Counted from the stretch's first letter, positions 11,097 to 20,002 are shown. The stretch is DNA of 64,000 nucleotides from Sorangium cellulosum (GCF_004135735.1 NZ_CP012670.1:2108001-2172000); one strand, 5' to 3'. The notes: a model not told the origin generated them from the sequence alone. Numbers and translations: made by a program.

Positions 11097-11202
11097 TCCG
11101 GGCAGCCGAGGCCGCGATCCCGGTGCGAATTCCCCCCGCGGCCGCCACGGATCCGTGGCGGCACGCACGCGGGCACGCTGGAAAGATCAGTCCGGACAGT
11201 AG

Positions 11203-11229
11203 TTAGCACACATTGGAACACATGATAAT
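11203..11229 (+). promoter_or_regulatory. Candidate promoter of the partner-switching operon
   Basis: In the AT-richest part of the gap, TTAGCA (11203-11208) and GATAAT (11224-11229) are separated by 15 bp, a weak sigma70-like arrangement about 220 bp upstream of the first gene. The spacing is short, so this is only a candidate; alternative sigma factors are possible given the function of the operon. Confidence 0.25.
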
Positions 11230-11450
11230 CGGAGCAGTGAGTGGAGTTTATGTTGTATGGCTAACAACTGTGTCGCGATTCCGTGGCATGCTCGGTGCTT
11301 GCCGGGCCCTGCCGACGCTCGCTTCGTGAGCTTGCCGCCGTTTGAGCCAGAGTGGCGCCCGCTGGAGCCGCGCGATGCACTCGACGGCGCACCCCAGACC
11401 CGGGTACTCTCCTTCGTGCCTCATCTTGTCAACCAACCCCCGAGGCTTTG

Positions 11451-12008
11451 ATGTCCGTTTCCAAGCAGGCCGACATAGCCCCGACGCTGCGACCGCCGCC
11501 GGCACCTGTGGCGGACGGCATGATCATCTCTGCGAACTTCTCGGTCAGTGGCTTCAGCAAGCGCTGGAACCACTGTCATCAGCTGGCCAATTTCCTAGCG
11601 CGGTACGCCAGCGCGAACGAGGACGACCCCGAGCGCCATGCCACTCTCCTGTCGACCTTCTTCAACGAGCTGCTCGAAGCCGTCTATCGCAATCATGGGC
11701 CCAGTGGTGAAATAAGGATACGGTTCCGGAAGAGCCAGAGTCACATCTCCGTCGAGGCGGAGGTCCCGGTCAACGAACAGAGCGCGAGGTTTTACAACCA
11801 CGCCGTCCAGCTCGTCAATCAGCCCGATCCGATGTCGTGGTATCGAGAGCAGCTCGAGAACGACGTCCCCGATGACGACGCGCAGGCCCTCGGGCTCCTG
11901 GAGCTCGCCGTCGTGTACGGCTCGAAACTCAGTATCACAGAACCCACGGGCGGGGGCTCGCTACTGCTGGCCATTCAGTTCCCGTTCACTGAGGTAGACG
12001 AATTATGA
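11451..12008 (+). CDS. Degenerate GHKL/RsbW-like (SiaB/DUF6272-type) regulator
   Basis: 185 residues. It aligns by eye with the N-terminal half of the protein at 15701: SKRWNHCHQLANFLARY matches AVRWSLCNLTANFMAEY, and FFNELLEAVYRNHGPSGEI matches the ATP-binding N-box region NELVENAVKFNQHGDI. Here the N-box Asn is replaced (NELLEAV), so ATP binding may be lost. Proteins of this type act as anti-sigma-like kinases or as binding partners in phosphatase/STAS switching systems. First gene of an eight-gene co-directional set; its stop overlaps the next start (ATGA). Family naming is from pattern only. Confidence 0.65.
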   Translation: MSVSKQADIAPTLRPPPAPVADGMIISANFSVSGFSKRWNHCHQLANFLARYASANEDDPERHATLLSTFFNELLEAVYRNHGPSGEIRIRFRKSQSHISVEAEVPVNEQSARFYNHAVQLVNQPDPMSWYREQLENDVPDDDAQALGLLELAVVYGSKLSITEPTGGGSLLLAIQFPFTEVDEL

Positions 12009-13243
12009 CTGCTTCGATCGGTCGCGAATCCGTCATCCCGCCTTCGTCCTCGAGCGGCCTCCCGTCGTGGCGCTCGCAGGTCACGTTCAGCATGCGCGTG
12101 GACCAGACGGACCAGGAGGTCGCGCTGTCGGGCATGCTGCGGCCGTTTGGCGCCGATCAGATGAGGGCCATTCGAGGCACGCTCGAGACGGCGGCCAAGA
12201 ACGCGAGGGGCGAGCTGTGCCTGGACTTCAAGCGCCTCAAGTACATGAACAACGTCGCGTTCCTGGAGATCAACAGGTTCGTGCGCTGGGCCGTCGAGGC
12301 GCGTCCCAACCTCAAGATAAAGCTCATCATCTCGAGCGTCATCCCGTGGGCCATCCGCAAGTTCCAGGTCATCGCGGAGATCTACCCGAACGTCTCCGTC
12401 GAGATCTACGACATGGCGTTCTACCCGATCCAGCGGATGCTGGAGGACGCCGAGTTCATCGACGTGCTCCGGCTGCAGGAGCGGATCATCTGGGAGCACG
12501 AGCGGAAGATCCTCCCGCACCACGGCCTCATGCCGGGGATGAGGATCGCGGACATCGCGTGCGGCCTCGGGTACTTCGCGGTGATGCTCCAGAAGGACTT
12601 CAAGCCCGAGTACCTGGTCGGCGTCGACCACTCCCGCCCGTCGCTCCGGTACGCGCAGGAGATGGCGAAGCGGCTCGGGATGGAGGACGTCGAGTACCAG
12701 TACGGCGACGCCGCGACGCTCCTGTTGCCCGACAACTCGTTTGATTTCGTGGCCTGCCGCCTCGCGCTGCAGGTCTTCCATCAGCCCGAGATGATCATGC
12801 AGGAGCTCTATCGCATCTGCAAGCCGGGCGGGCGCATCTACATCACCAACGAGATGATGTCGTGCAACTACGGGTGGCCCGACTACGAGCTCATCCGCGC
12901 GACGTACCAGCGCATCCTCGAGCTGGGCAAGATGGTGGGGATGGATCTCGATATCGGGATGAAGACCCGGCAGGTGCTCACGGACGCCGCGCTCGAAGAC
13001 ATCAAGATCAACCTCATCGACATCACCAACATGAACACCGACTGCTACGACTTCGCGCGGGTCGTGGAGAGCTGGATCAACGGGACGAGCCAGATGGCGG
13101 CCACCGCCGGCACGCCGCCCGAGTTCCACCAGGAGATCAGCGCCGGGCTCAAGGTCCACATGGCGACCATCACGAACCCGAAGGGCCTCGCGTCCTGGCC
13201 CATCTACGCGGGCTCGGGGCGCAAGCCCGTCAAGATGGTGTAG
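12005..13243 (+). CDS. STAS-like domain fused to class I SAM methyltransferase
   Basis: 412 residues. Residues about 25-150 look like a STAS domain: a beta-strand start, then ELCLDFKRLKYMNNVAFLEI, where the phosphorylatable Ser of the usual SSG motif is replaced by NNV. Residues about 175-320 form a Rossmann methyltransferase: MRIADIACGLGYFAVML (motif I), VGVDHSRPSLRYAQEMAKRL (motif II), QYGDAATLLLPDNSFDFVAC (motif III) and LYRICKPGGRIYITNEMM (post-motif). The substrate is unknown. Embedded between a kinase-like protein and an RsbU-type phosphatase, it may methylate a partner protein or a small signal. The gene overlaps its neighbour upstream by 4 bp and sits 45 bp before the receptor phosphatase. 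Confidence 0.8.
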   Translation: MTASIGRESVIPPSSSSGLPSWRSQVTFSMRVDQTDQEVALSGMLRPFGADQMRAIRGTLETAAKNARGELCLDFKRLKYMNNVAFLEINRFVRWAVEARPNLKIKLIISSVIPWAIRKFQVIAEIYPNVSVEIYDMAFYPIQRMLEDAEFIDVLRLQERIIWEHERKILPHHGLMPGMRIADIACGLGYFAVMLQKDFKPEYLVGVDHSRPSLRYAQEMAKRLGMEDVEYQYGDAATLLLPDNSFDFVACRLALQVFHQPEMIMQELYRICKPGGRIYITNEMMSCNYGWPDYELIRATYQRILELGKMVGMDLDIGMKTRQVLTDAALEDIKINLIDITNMNTDCYDFARVVESWINGTSQMAATAGTPPEFHQEISAGLKVHMATITNPKGLASWPIYAGSGRKPVKMV

Positions 13244-13288
13244 GCCGCGCCGCGGGGTTGCCGCAGCTTTGGTGGGAGACAGGTATAC

Positions 13289-15676
13289 GTGAGCTCGCCT
13301 GCAGATGGGACCCCGAAGACGCCGCGGCCGCGCGGGTTCTTCGCCGGGCTCAAGAAGTTCAACACGAAGTTCATGCTGGTCACCGGGTTCAGCGTGCTGC
13401 TCGGCGCCATCCTGAACGTCCTCGTTGCCCGGCAGGGCCTGCATGAGCTCAGTCAGAAGTCCGCTCGCGAGATCGAGGCGGGGCTGAACGCGGCCAACCG
13501 CGAGTACCTGACGAACCACCTCGGCGACACGGCGCATCACGTCAACCTGAAGCTCGGCCACGCCTACGCCGACCTCCGGATGCTCGCGGCCATCGTGCAG
13601 GCGGTGGTGGACAACGGGGCGGAGCTCGAGGAGCTGCACGCGAAGGTCGCCAGCATGGCGTTCTTCCAGGACAAGCTCGTCCACAACGCGCAGAGCAACT
13701 GGTGGCAGAACGGCCCCGACGAGCCGACCGTGGTCCGCGTCTGGGGGTACCTCGGCAAGGACGGCCAGATCTTCCCGGAGGTGCGGCGGGCGGTGGACAG
13801 GACCGCGCTGCTCGACCTCATCTTCCCGGCCTTCCAGAAGTACGGCGCCGACAAGCTCCAGATCTACTACGCCGGCAGCGAGGAGCACCCGTTCGTGCGG
13901 GTCGCGCCGTACCTCGACATGGGGGGGACGTTCGACAAGCTGTACCCGGGCCACAACGAGAAGGGGTGGTACGACTTCTTCTATCCCGGCCTGGTCGAGA
14001 GCTGGAACGACTGGCTGAAGCAGCCCGGGGGGCTCCAGAGCTATCCGAACCAGACGACGGTCACGGCGCCCTACGACGACGCGGGCGGCGGCGGCATGAT
14101 CATGACCGCGTTCCACCCGATCTGGAGCAAGGAGCGGGACAGGTTCGCGGGCGCGGTCGGGCTGGACCTGACGCTCGCGCAGCTCGTCGAGTCGATCAAG
14201 GACGTCCGGCTGGCGAACGCCGGCTTCGCCTTCCTCACCCAGGCGGACGGCAACGTGCTCGCGGTGAACAACCTCGGCGCCGCGACGCTGCGCCTCCGGG
14301 CCGAGGGCGGGGCGGGGCAGAGCGAGGGCGTCGGCGTCCTGCAGCGGAGGCTCAAGGACAGCAGCGAGCCGTCGGTGGCGTCGATCGAGCTGCCGAAGGA
14401 CGACAGGGTCGATTACCATGAGCAGATGATCGCCGGCGAGGCGTACATCCTCGCTCTCCAGCGGCTCACCCCGGTGAACAGCTGGGCCGGCCCGGGCGCG
14501 CGGATCGACGCGCAGCACTGGACGCTCGGCTTCGTCGTGCCGAAGAAGGAGCTCTACGCGTCGCTGCTCGCGTCCCAGCGGGCCATCGAGGAGAGCCGGA
14601 CGAGCATCGTCACGACGCAGATCGTCGTCACGATAGCCTCGTTCCTCGCGCTGATGCTCGGGGTCTACCTGGTCTCCCGCAAGATGACGGGCGCGCTCGT
14701 CGCGCTCTCGACCGGCGCGACGCGGATGCGCGAGGGCGACTACGGCGTGCGCATCGACGTGAACTCCGCGGACGAGATCGGTCAGCTCGGCGTCGCCTTC
14801 AACGACATGGCGAGCGAGATCGAGGCGTACACGAACAACCTCGAGGAGCTCGTCGGGGAGCGGACGCAGGCGCTCGAGAAGGCGAACCAGGAGATCAGCG
14901 AGCTCAACGCGAAGCTCGCGCAGGAGAACATCCGGCTCGGGGCGGAGCTCAACGTCGCCCGCCAGCTCCAGCTCATGGTGCTCCCCGCGCCGACCGAGCT
15001 CCAGGAGATCCCGGGGCTCGACATCGCGGGCTACATGGCCCCGGCCGACGAGGTCGGCGGGGACTACTACGACGTGCTCCGGAGCGACGGCATGGTCAAG
15101 ATCGGCATCGGCGACGTCACGGGCCACGGGCTCGAGAGCGGCGTCCTCATGCTGATGGTCCAGACGGCCGTCCGGACCCTGCTCGCCAGCAACGAGCGGG
15201 ATCCGAAGAAGTTCCTGAACATCGTCAACAAGGTCATCTACCAGAACATCCAGCGCATCCGGTCGGACAAGAACCTGTCCTTGACGCTGCTCGACTACAG
15301 CGACGGCGCGCTGCAGCTCACCGGCCAGCACGAGGATCTGATCATCGTCCGGAAGGACGGGAGCCTGGATCGGGTCGAGACCATGGGGCTCGGGCTGCCG
15401 ATCGGCATCGAGCTGGACATCAGCGACTTCATCTCCAGCATCGAGGTGAAGCTGGAGCCCGGGGACGTCGTGACGCTCTTCAGCGACGGCATCACCGAGG
15501 CAGAGGACTCGTCAGAGGAACAATACGGCATCGACCGGCTGTGCCAGGTGATCTCGCGGAACCATCAAAGAACCTCGAAGGAGATCAAGGACGCTATCAT
15601 CGAGGACGTCTTGGCGCACGTAGGCTACAACAAGATCCATGATGACATTACGGTGCTTGTCATTAAGAGGGTATGA
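13289..15676 (+). CDS. Membrane receptor serine phosphatase (dCache-HAMP-SpoIIE/RsbU)
   Basis: 795 residues, GTG start with GGGAGAC 8 nt upstream. Order: cytoplasmic tail, first membrane helix (KFMLVTGFSVLLGAILNVLV, about residues 28-48), a large periplasmic sensor of about 390 residues resembling a double Cache domain, second membrane helix (IVVTIASFLALMLGVYLV, about 450-468), HAMP, a coiled coil (NLEELVGERTQALEKANQEI) and a C-terminal PP2C phosphatase of the SpoIIE/RsbU type with ADEVGGDYYDVL, IGDVTGHGLESG, LFSDGITEAED and DDITVLVIK, which carry the metal-binding Asp residues. The domain plan matches SiaA-type receptors. Predicted role: dephosphorylate an anti-anti-sigma/STAS partner when an extracellular signal binds. 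Confidence 0.92.
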   Translation: MSSPADGTPKTPRPRGFFAGLKKFNTKFMLVTGFSVLLGAILNVLVARQGLHELSQKSAREIEAGLNAANREYLTNHLGDTAHHVNLKLGHAYADLRMLAAIVQAVVDNGAELEELHAKVASMAFFQDKLVHNAQSNWWQNGPDEPTVVRVWGYLGKDGQIFPEVRRAVDRTALLDLIFPAFQKYGADKLQIYYAGSEEHPFVRVAPYLDMGGTFDKLYPGHNEKGWYDFFYPGLVESWNDWLKQPGGLQSYPNQTTVTAPYDDAGGGGMIMTAFHPIWSKERDRFAGAVGLDLTLAQLVESIKDVRLANAGFAFLTQADGNVLAVNNLGAATLRLRAEGGAGQSEGVGVLQRRLKDSSEPSVASIELPKDDRVDYHEQMIAGEAYILALQRLTPVNSWAGPGARIDAQHWTLGFVVPKKELYASLLASQRAIEESRTSIVTTQIVVTIASFLALMLGVYLVSRKMTGALVALSTGATRMREGDYGVRIDVNSADEIGQLGVAFNDMASEIEAYTNNLEELVGERTQALEKANQEISELNAKLAQENIRLGAELNVARQLQLMVLPAPTELQEIPGLDIAGYMAPADEVGGDYYDVLRSDGMVKIGIGDVTGHGLESGVLMLMVQTAVRTLLASNERDPKKFLNIVNKVIYQNIQRIRSDKNLSLTLLDYSDGALQLTGQHEDLIIVRKDGSLDRVETMGLGLPIGIELDISDFISSIEVKLEPGDVVTLFSDGITEAEDSSEEQYGIDRLCQVISRNHQRTSKEIKDAIIEDVLAHVGYNKIHDDITVLVIKRV

Positions 15677-15700
15677 GCAAGGGGGAGACTGGGCATTACC

Positions 15701-16618
15701 ATGAGCGAAATCATCGGCGTCTACTCTTTAGACGATTCGTTCAGCGAGCACATGTCGCTGACGTTGTATCCCGACTCGTTCGCGGTGAGATGGAGCCTGT
15801 GTAACCTGACGGCGAATTTCATGGCCGAGTACTTCGGCGAGCTCTTTCCCGAGATAGACGGCGAGGACAGGCTCATCAGCCGGGACGAGGTCTCTGGTGC
15901 CATCGGGTACGTTCTGAACGAGCTGGTCGAGAACGCCGTCAAGTTCAATCAACACGGTGACATCACCGTGACCGTCGGGATCGGGCGTGAAGATCTGGTG
16001 TGCCTCGTCAGCAACCAGATCACCAACGCGGCCGTGCCCTCCCTGCGCGAGAAGCTCCTGGAGCTCACGCAGGAGGACCCCGGGGAGCTCCTCAGGCGGC
16101 AGGCGGAGGCGAACGCCGAGGACGCGGAGAACGCGGGGTCAGGGCTCGGGTATCTCATCATCATGAATGATTACGGGGTCAGCCTTGGGTGGAAGCTGGA
16201 CCCGATCTCGGTCAATAGCTTCAGCATCAAGACGATGGCCAGGATTCCTATTTTGAACGAAAGGTCGAGAATGGAAATCAAAGGTGGTAACTACCGGGTT
16301 TGGTACGATCCCTCTGAGGTTGTGGTGTACCTGGAGGGGATCCTTCGTCTTGGCGGGACCACGGAGTACGCCCCCATCGAGGAGCTGCTCGACAAGGTCC
16401 TGGCCACGAACCCCCCTACCATCACGCTCGATGTCCGGGCGCTGAACTTCCTGAACAGCTCGGGGATCAACGTCCTGTACAAGTTCGCGATCGCCACCCG
16501 GAAGAAGGGCGAGCTCCAGCTCATCGTCCGCGGGTCGAAGTCGATCCCCTGGCAGGGGAAGTCTCTGCCCAACTTGAAGAAGTTCAACCAGAACTTCGAG
16601 ATGATACTCTGTGACTGA
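15701..16618 (+). CDS. GHKL kinase-like domain fused to STAS domain
   Basis: 305 residues. The N-terminal domain (about 1-185) has an intact N-box (NELVENAVKFNQHGDI) and a glycine-rich GSGLGYLIIMNDYG lid, as in RsbW/SiaB-type kinases. The C-terminal domain (about 190-305) is a STAS domain with ITLDVRALNFLNSSGINVLY, where SSG supplies the usual phosphorylation site. Kinase and substrate domains in one chain are unusual: in RsbW/RsbV systems they are separate. The domain could phosphorylate itself and be reset by either neighbouring phosphatase. Gap of 24 bp to the upstream phosphatase and 6 bp to the next one. Confidence 0.82.
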   Translation: MSEIIGVYSLDDSFSEHMSLTLYPDSFAVRWSLCNLTANFMAEYFGELFPEIDGEDRLISRDEVSGAIGYVLNELVENAVKFNQHGDITVTVGIGREDLVCLVSNQITNAAVPSLREKLLELTQEDPGELLRRQAEANAEDAENAGSGLGYLIIMNDYGVSLGWKLDPISVNSFSIKTMARIPILNERSRMEIKGGNYRVWYDPSEVVVYLEGILRLGGTTEYAPIEELLDKVLATNPPTITLDVRALNFLNSSGINVLYKFAIATRKKGELQLIVRGSKSIPWQGKSLPNLKKFNQNFEMILCD

Positions 16619-16624
16619 GCTGGG

Positions 16625-17656
16625 ATGGGATCCTCCGTCCAACCCGAATCGCGTCCAGGTCGATCCATGACTGCACCCAAGGACATCAGCTCGATGCACT
16701 CCAGAGGCTTCATACAGAAGCAGAGTAATCTGGATGCCGTCAGGGCGATCGTGAAGGAGCGGCAAGCGTGGAACACGCTGCTCCGCGAGGAGGGGAACTT
16801 CACGGACTTCATGGAGCGTTGCAGCGCGCTCCTGGAGTACGTCGACAAGCTGAAGCTTGACTTCGACGACCTCTCCCTCGTTCACGAGGCGATCCTGGAG
16901 CACGCGACCAGCATCGAGAACGAGCTCGAGGGGTACAACCGGGCCATCGACGACGACCTCGCGGTGGCGCGGCAGGTGCAGCGCGCGCTCCTGCCCGAGG
17001 CGAGCGGCGCCATCGCGTCGGCGTTCGACATGGCCATCTTCCACAAGCAGCTGGCGCAGGTTGGGGGGGACTACTACGACTTCTTCTATCTTCCCGGCGA
17101 GCGCCACGCCATCGGCGTTTATGACATCTCGGGTCACGGAGTATCGTCGGCGCTCATCATGGCATTCCTGAAGGCCCAGTTCGCGCACGCCACCAAACGG
17201 CTCGACAGCCCGGGGGCGATCGTGGACTGGGTCAACCGGAGCGCCTACTCGTTCCTACGTGAGGTCCGTCGATACGCGACGGTGAACTTCGTCATGTTCA
17301 CGGACCGATTCCTCCGCTACGTCTCGGGCGGAGGCTACGGATTGCTTGTCCGTCGCGGGACGCCTCGCTCGTTCAACCGGGTGAGCAACTTCATCGGTCT
17401 TCGCATCAAGCCGTTCCACGAGTTCGAGCTGCCGTTCGAGGAGGATGACGTCCTCGCCTTGTACACTGACGGGATGTTCGAGGCGCAGGACGCGAGCGGG
17501 GAGATTTATTCCGTGCAACGTCTCAACGAAATCGTCGTCAAGCACAGCGAGGAGCCGGTGCAGGTGATCCTCGACCGGTGCATCGAGGACTACACGCGGT
17601 TCCGAGTGGCGGACGCGGACGACATCACACTGATCATCCTGCGAAGGTGCGCCTGA
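16625..17656 (+). CDS. Cytosolic SpoIIE/RsbU-type serine phosphatase
   Basis: 343 residues if the ATG at 16625 is used; a second in-frame ATG at 16667 is possible and neither has a clear ribosome site. The N-terminal third is helical (LEYVDKLKLDFDDLSLVHEA) and probably a dimerisation/coiled-coil segment. The phosphatase domain follows: DDLAVARQVQRALLP, LAQVGGDYYDFFYLPG, YDISGHGVSSALIMAF, LALYTDGMFEAQD and DADDITLIIL, the conserved metal-ligand motifs. There is no membrane helix, so unlike the receptor phosphatase at 13289 it should respond to intracellular cues. Its stop overlaps the start of the RsbW-like gene (TGATG). Confidence 0.9.
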   Translation: MGSSVQPESRPGRSMTAPKDISSMHSRGFIQKQSNLDAVRAIVKERQAWNTLLREEGNFTDFMERCSALLEYVDKLKLDFDDLSLVHEAILEHATSIENELEGYNRAIDDDLAVARQVQRALLPEASGAIASAFDMAIFHKQLAQVGGDYYDFFYLPGERHAIGVYDISGHGVSSALIMAFLKAQFAHATKRLDSPGAIVDWVNRSAYSFLREVRRYATVNFVMFTDRFLRYVSGGGYGLLVRRGTPRSFNRVSNFIGLRIKPFHEFELPFEEDDVLALYTDGMFEAQDASGEIYSVQRLNEIVVKHSEEPVQVILDRCIEDYTRFRVADADDITLIILRRCA

Positions 17657-18147
17657 TGAAGCCCGAGAAGAATCATTCGCAGACGTCGGTCGGTGCATCG
17701 ATATATATAACACCGATCGATCACATCACGGGCGACGTGGCCGGCCTGCTCGCGAACTTTTTGGACGCGCTTCTGGTGAGGTTCTATCCCAGACGGATCT
17801 GCCAGAAGGTCAACGTGGTCGTCACGGAGCTGGTCACCAACGTGATCCAGCACGGGACCGAGCGTGAGAGCGAGGTTCGGCTCGATCTGAGCATCGATCC
17901 AGACCGATTGCTCATCAAGGTTTCCAACCGCGTTACGCCGGAAGAGTACCGAACCGTCAAGGCCGTATTCGACGAGATCTTCGCCGCGGAGGACCCGAGG
18001 GAGCTCTTCGCCAGGACGGTGCGCGAGCGGCGCAACGACCGGCGCAGGGGCGGCCTCGGCCTGATACGGCTGACTGCCGAGAACAAATTCCATCTCTCGA
18101 CGCAGTACGTCGATGGGACCCTCGTCGTCCAGGCAACTTTCCCGTGA
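17656..18147 (+). CDS. RsbW-like anti-sigma/serine kinase (HATPase)
   Basis: 163 residues with a single GHKL ATPase domain: VNVVVTELVTNVIQHG (N-box with intact Asn), a middle region ending RRRGGLGLIRLTAENKF (G box) and closing strands QYVDGTLVVQATFP. This is the usual length of stand-alone RsbW/SpoIIAB-like proteins that bind sigma factors or phosphorylate STAS partners. The start at 17656 overlaps the upstream stop by one base, supporting coupling to the phosphatase. No sigma factor gene is in the cluster, so the final target could be a sigma factor elsewhere or a non-transcriptional effector. Confidence 0.88.
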   Translation: MKPEKNHSQTSVGASIYITPIDHITGDVAGLLANFLDALLVRFYPRRICQKVNVVVTELVTNVIQHGTERESEVRLDLSIDPDRLLIKVSNRVTPEEYRTVKAVFDEIFAAEDPRELFARTVRERRNDRRRGGLGLIRLTAENKFHLSTQYVDGTLVVQATFP

Positions 18148-18181
18148 AGAGGCTGCGTATGTTTTCCACGAAAGGTCGCGT

Positions 18182-18592
18182 ATGAAGGCTCTCAGCTATG
18201 GAGAAATCACGGATGGCGGGCTGAGCGTCTTTCAGTCGGTCGCCCGGCTCGATGACGACAACCGCCTCGTCCTGACCTTCGAGGGCGCCATCCGGATCGA
18301 CAACCCGTACCGGTACCTGTCCAGCTACCTCGACGAGCTGGCGAGGGTCCTGCCGCAGCACCCGATCACGTCCACGGTGATGGATTTCGTGAAGATGCGG
18401 TTCTGCAACTCGAACGGCTTCTACGTCATCATGGACATCGTGGACGCCGTGTACAACCTCGTGCCCGGGCGGGTCGTCGTGCGGAGGATCCTGGACGACG
18501 ACTGGCAGCACGAGACGCTGCCGATCCTCCTCAACCTGAACGAGGAGCATGTCGCCGCGAGGACGACGTTCGAGGATGTCAAAGAACCCTAG
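18182..18592 (+). CDS. Small STAS-like protein (anti-anti-sigma type)
   Basis: 136 residues. RLVLTFEGAIRIDNPYRYL followed by STVMDFVKMRFCNSNGFYVI and DIVDAVYNLVPGRVVVRRIL matches the STAS strand-helix order; the loop NSNG occupies the place of the D-x-x-x-SSG phosphorylation loop and keeps a Ser. It is the likely substrate/partner for the RsbW-like protein encoded just upstream. The ATG at 18182 follows the previous stop by 34 bp. It could also be a divergent member of the SiaC-type regulators; the family is not certain. Confidence 0.7.
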   Translation: MKALSYGEITDGGLSVFQSVARLDDDNRLVLTFEGAIRIDNPYRYLSSYLDELARVLPQHPITSTVMDFVKMRFCNSNGFYVIMDIVDAVYNLVPGRVVVRRILDDDWQHETLPILLNLNEEHVAARTTFEDVKEP

Positions 18593-18625
18593 CCGTGGGG
18601 TGTGGGCTGGATAGGGCGAGCTGCC

Positions 18626-20002
18626 ATGGACGCACCAGCGTACCACGCGGACACGGAGCGGTTCTTCGCGGTCTGTCCCGATCCGCTCTGCCTCTTGCGG
18701 ATCGACGGATCGTTCGTCCGGGTGAGCGGCGCCTGGGAGCGCACGCTCGGGCTGAGCGCCGAGGAGCTGGTCGATCGGAACCTCCTCGATCTCGTGCATC
18801 AAGACGACCTCGCGTCGACCCGCGAGCAGCTGGAGCGGCTCCGGCAGGCGCCGGTCTCCCTCGGGCTCGAGAACCGGTGCAGGAGCAGGAGCGGCCTCTA
18901 CGTCTGGCTGTCCTGGTCGCTCCTGTCGGTGCCGGGCGAGGGGCTCATCTACGCCTGGGCGCGGAACGTGGGGAAGCAGAAGCGCCTGGAGCGGGCGCTG
19001 ATGCAGCGGATCGAGACGAAGATGCTGGTCGCGTCGATCTCGGCGCGCTTCGTCAACGTGAAGCTCGCGGACATCGATCGCGGCTTCCAGGCGGCGCTCG
19101 AGGAGCTCGGCGAGGCCCTGCGCGCGGACCGGGCGAGCTTGTTCCTCCTCTCGGAGGACGGGCGGCGGTTCCTGAGGACGCACGAGTGGTGCGCCGAGGG
19201 GGTGCCGTCCCTGCTCTCGGAGCGCGCCGTCATCGCCAGGGACGCGGCTCCGTGGCTGGCGGAGCGGCTGTTCCGCCTCGAGCTGTGCGACGTCCCGCGC
19301 GTCTCCGAGCTGCCCGATGAGGCCGAGCGCGAGCGGCGGGCGTTCTCGGAGCTCGGGATCGTGTCGCTCGTCCGGATGCCGGCGACGTACGCGGGCCGGC
19401 TGATCGGGGTCGTGGGGCTCGACGCCGTCCGCGCGCACCGGACGTGGGACAAGAGCATCCGGGCGCTGCTCCAGGTCGTGGGCGAGATGTTCGCGATCAC
19501 GCTGGAGCGCAGGCGCGCCGAGGAGTCGCTGCGCGAGGTGATCGAGCAGCAGGAGTCGCTGCGCGAGGTGATCCAGCGGCAGGAGTGCGCGATCCAGACG
19601 CTGTCGACGCCGATCATCCAGGTCTGGGACGGCGTGCTCGTGCTGCCGCTCGTGGGCAGCATCGATCGCCTCCGCGCCTCCGAGATCACGGAGAAGCTCT
19701 TGCGGGCGATCGTCGAGACGAAGTCGCGGTACGCGATCGTCGAGGTGACGGGGGTCGAGGAGGTCGACGCGGCCACCGCGCAGCACCTCATCGGCATGCT
19801 GCAGACGATCGAGCTGCTCGGCGCGCAAGGGGTCGTGGCCGGGGTGCAGCCCCAGGTCGCGCAGACGGCGTCGTCGCTCGGGTTCGATCTCTCGTCCGTG
19901 CAGGTGCACCGGGACCTCCAGGAGGCGCTCCGGTGGTGCATCCGGGCGATCCGGGCGGACGGGCGGCCCAGACCGCGGCGGCGGGCGTCGCGTCGCAGGT
20001 AG
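18626..20002 (+). CDS. PAS-GAF-STAS protein (RsbR-like stressosome/sensor)
   Basis: 458 residues. PAS (about 8-125: FFAVCPDPLCLLRIDGSFVR, LGLSAEELVDRNLLDLVHQD), GAF (about 140-300: ALRADRASLFLLSEDGRRFL), a coiled-coil linker with a duplicated heptad (EESLREVIEQQESLREVIQR) and a C-terminal STAS domain with SRYAIVEVTGVEEVDAATAQ and LLGAQGVVAGVQPQVAQTAS. The STAS part resembles RsbR, where the conserved Thr in the VDAATA loop and downstream Thr/Ser are kinase targets; the chain ends in an Arg-rich tail. Predicted cytosolic sensor feeding the switching system. It ends the operon; a MarR gene follows after 61 bp. Confidence 0.88.
   Translation: MDAPAYHADTERFFAVCPDPLCLLRIDGSFVRVSGAWERTLGLSAEELVDRNLLDLVHQDDLASTREQLERLRQAPVSLGLENRCRSRSGLYVWLSWSLLSVPGEGLIYAWARNVGKQKRLERALMQRIETKMLVASISARFVNVKLADIDRGFQAALEELGEALRADRASLFLLSEDGRRFLRTHEWCAEGVPSLLSERAVIARDAAPWLAERLFRLELCDVPRVSELPDEAERERRAFSELGIVSLVRMPATYAGRLIGVVGLDAVRAHRTWDKSIRALLQVVGEMFAITLERRRAEESLREVIEQQESLREVIQRQECAIQTLSTPIIQVWDGVLVLPLVGSIDRLRASEITEKLLRAIVETKSRYAIVEVTGVEEVDAATAQHLIGMLQTIELLGAQGVVAGVQPQVAQTASSLGFDLSSVQVHRDLQEALRWCIRAIRADGRPRPRRRASRRR

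Larger units (their letters stand above)
10472..11450. other. Long intergenic region before the regulatory operon
   Basis: Nearly 1 kb with no convincing gene; the open frames on both strands are Arg/Pro/Ala noise. It contains a perfect stem CCCAGGA-TCG-TCCTGGG at 10547-10563 that could end the spoVR transcript (no T-tract), a diverged dispersed repeat (10993-11096, second copy near 35831) and, from about 11200 on, a locally AT-richer stretch likely to hold the promoter of the operon starting at 11451. Confidence 0.6.

Noticed and set aside
11257..11451. A 64-codon frame just before the regulatory operon
   Set aside because: Starts inside the likely promoter region, has no ribosome site and no recognisable features.
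11975..15331. A 1118-codon minus-strand frame opposite the regulatory operon
   Set aside because: It is antisense to clear STAS-methyltransferase and phosphatase genes, is dominated by Leu/Arg/Val/Asp mirror composition and shows no motif.
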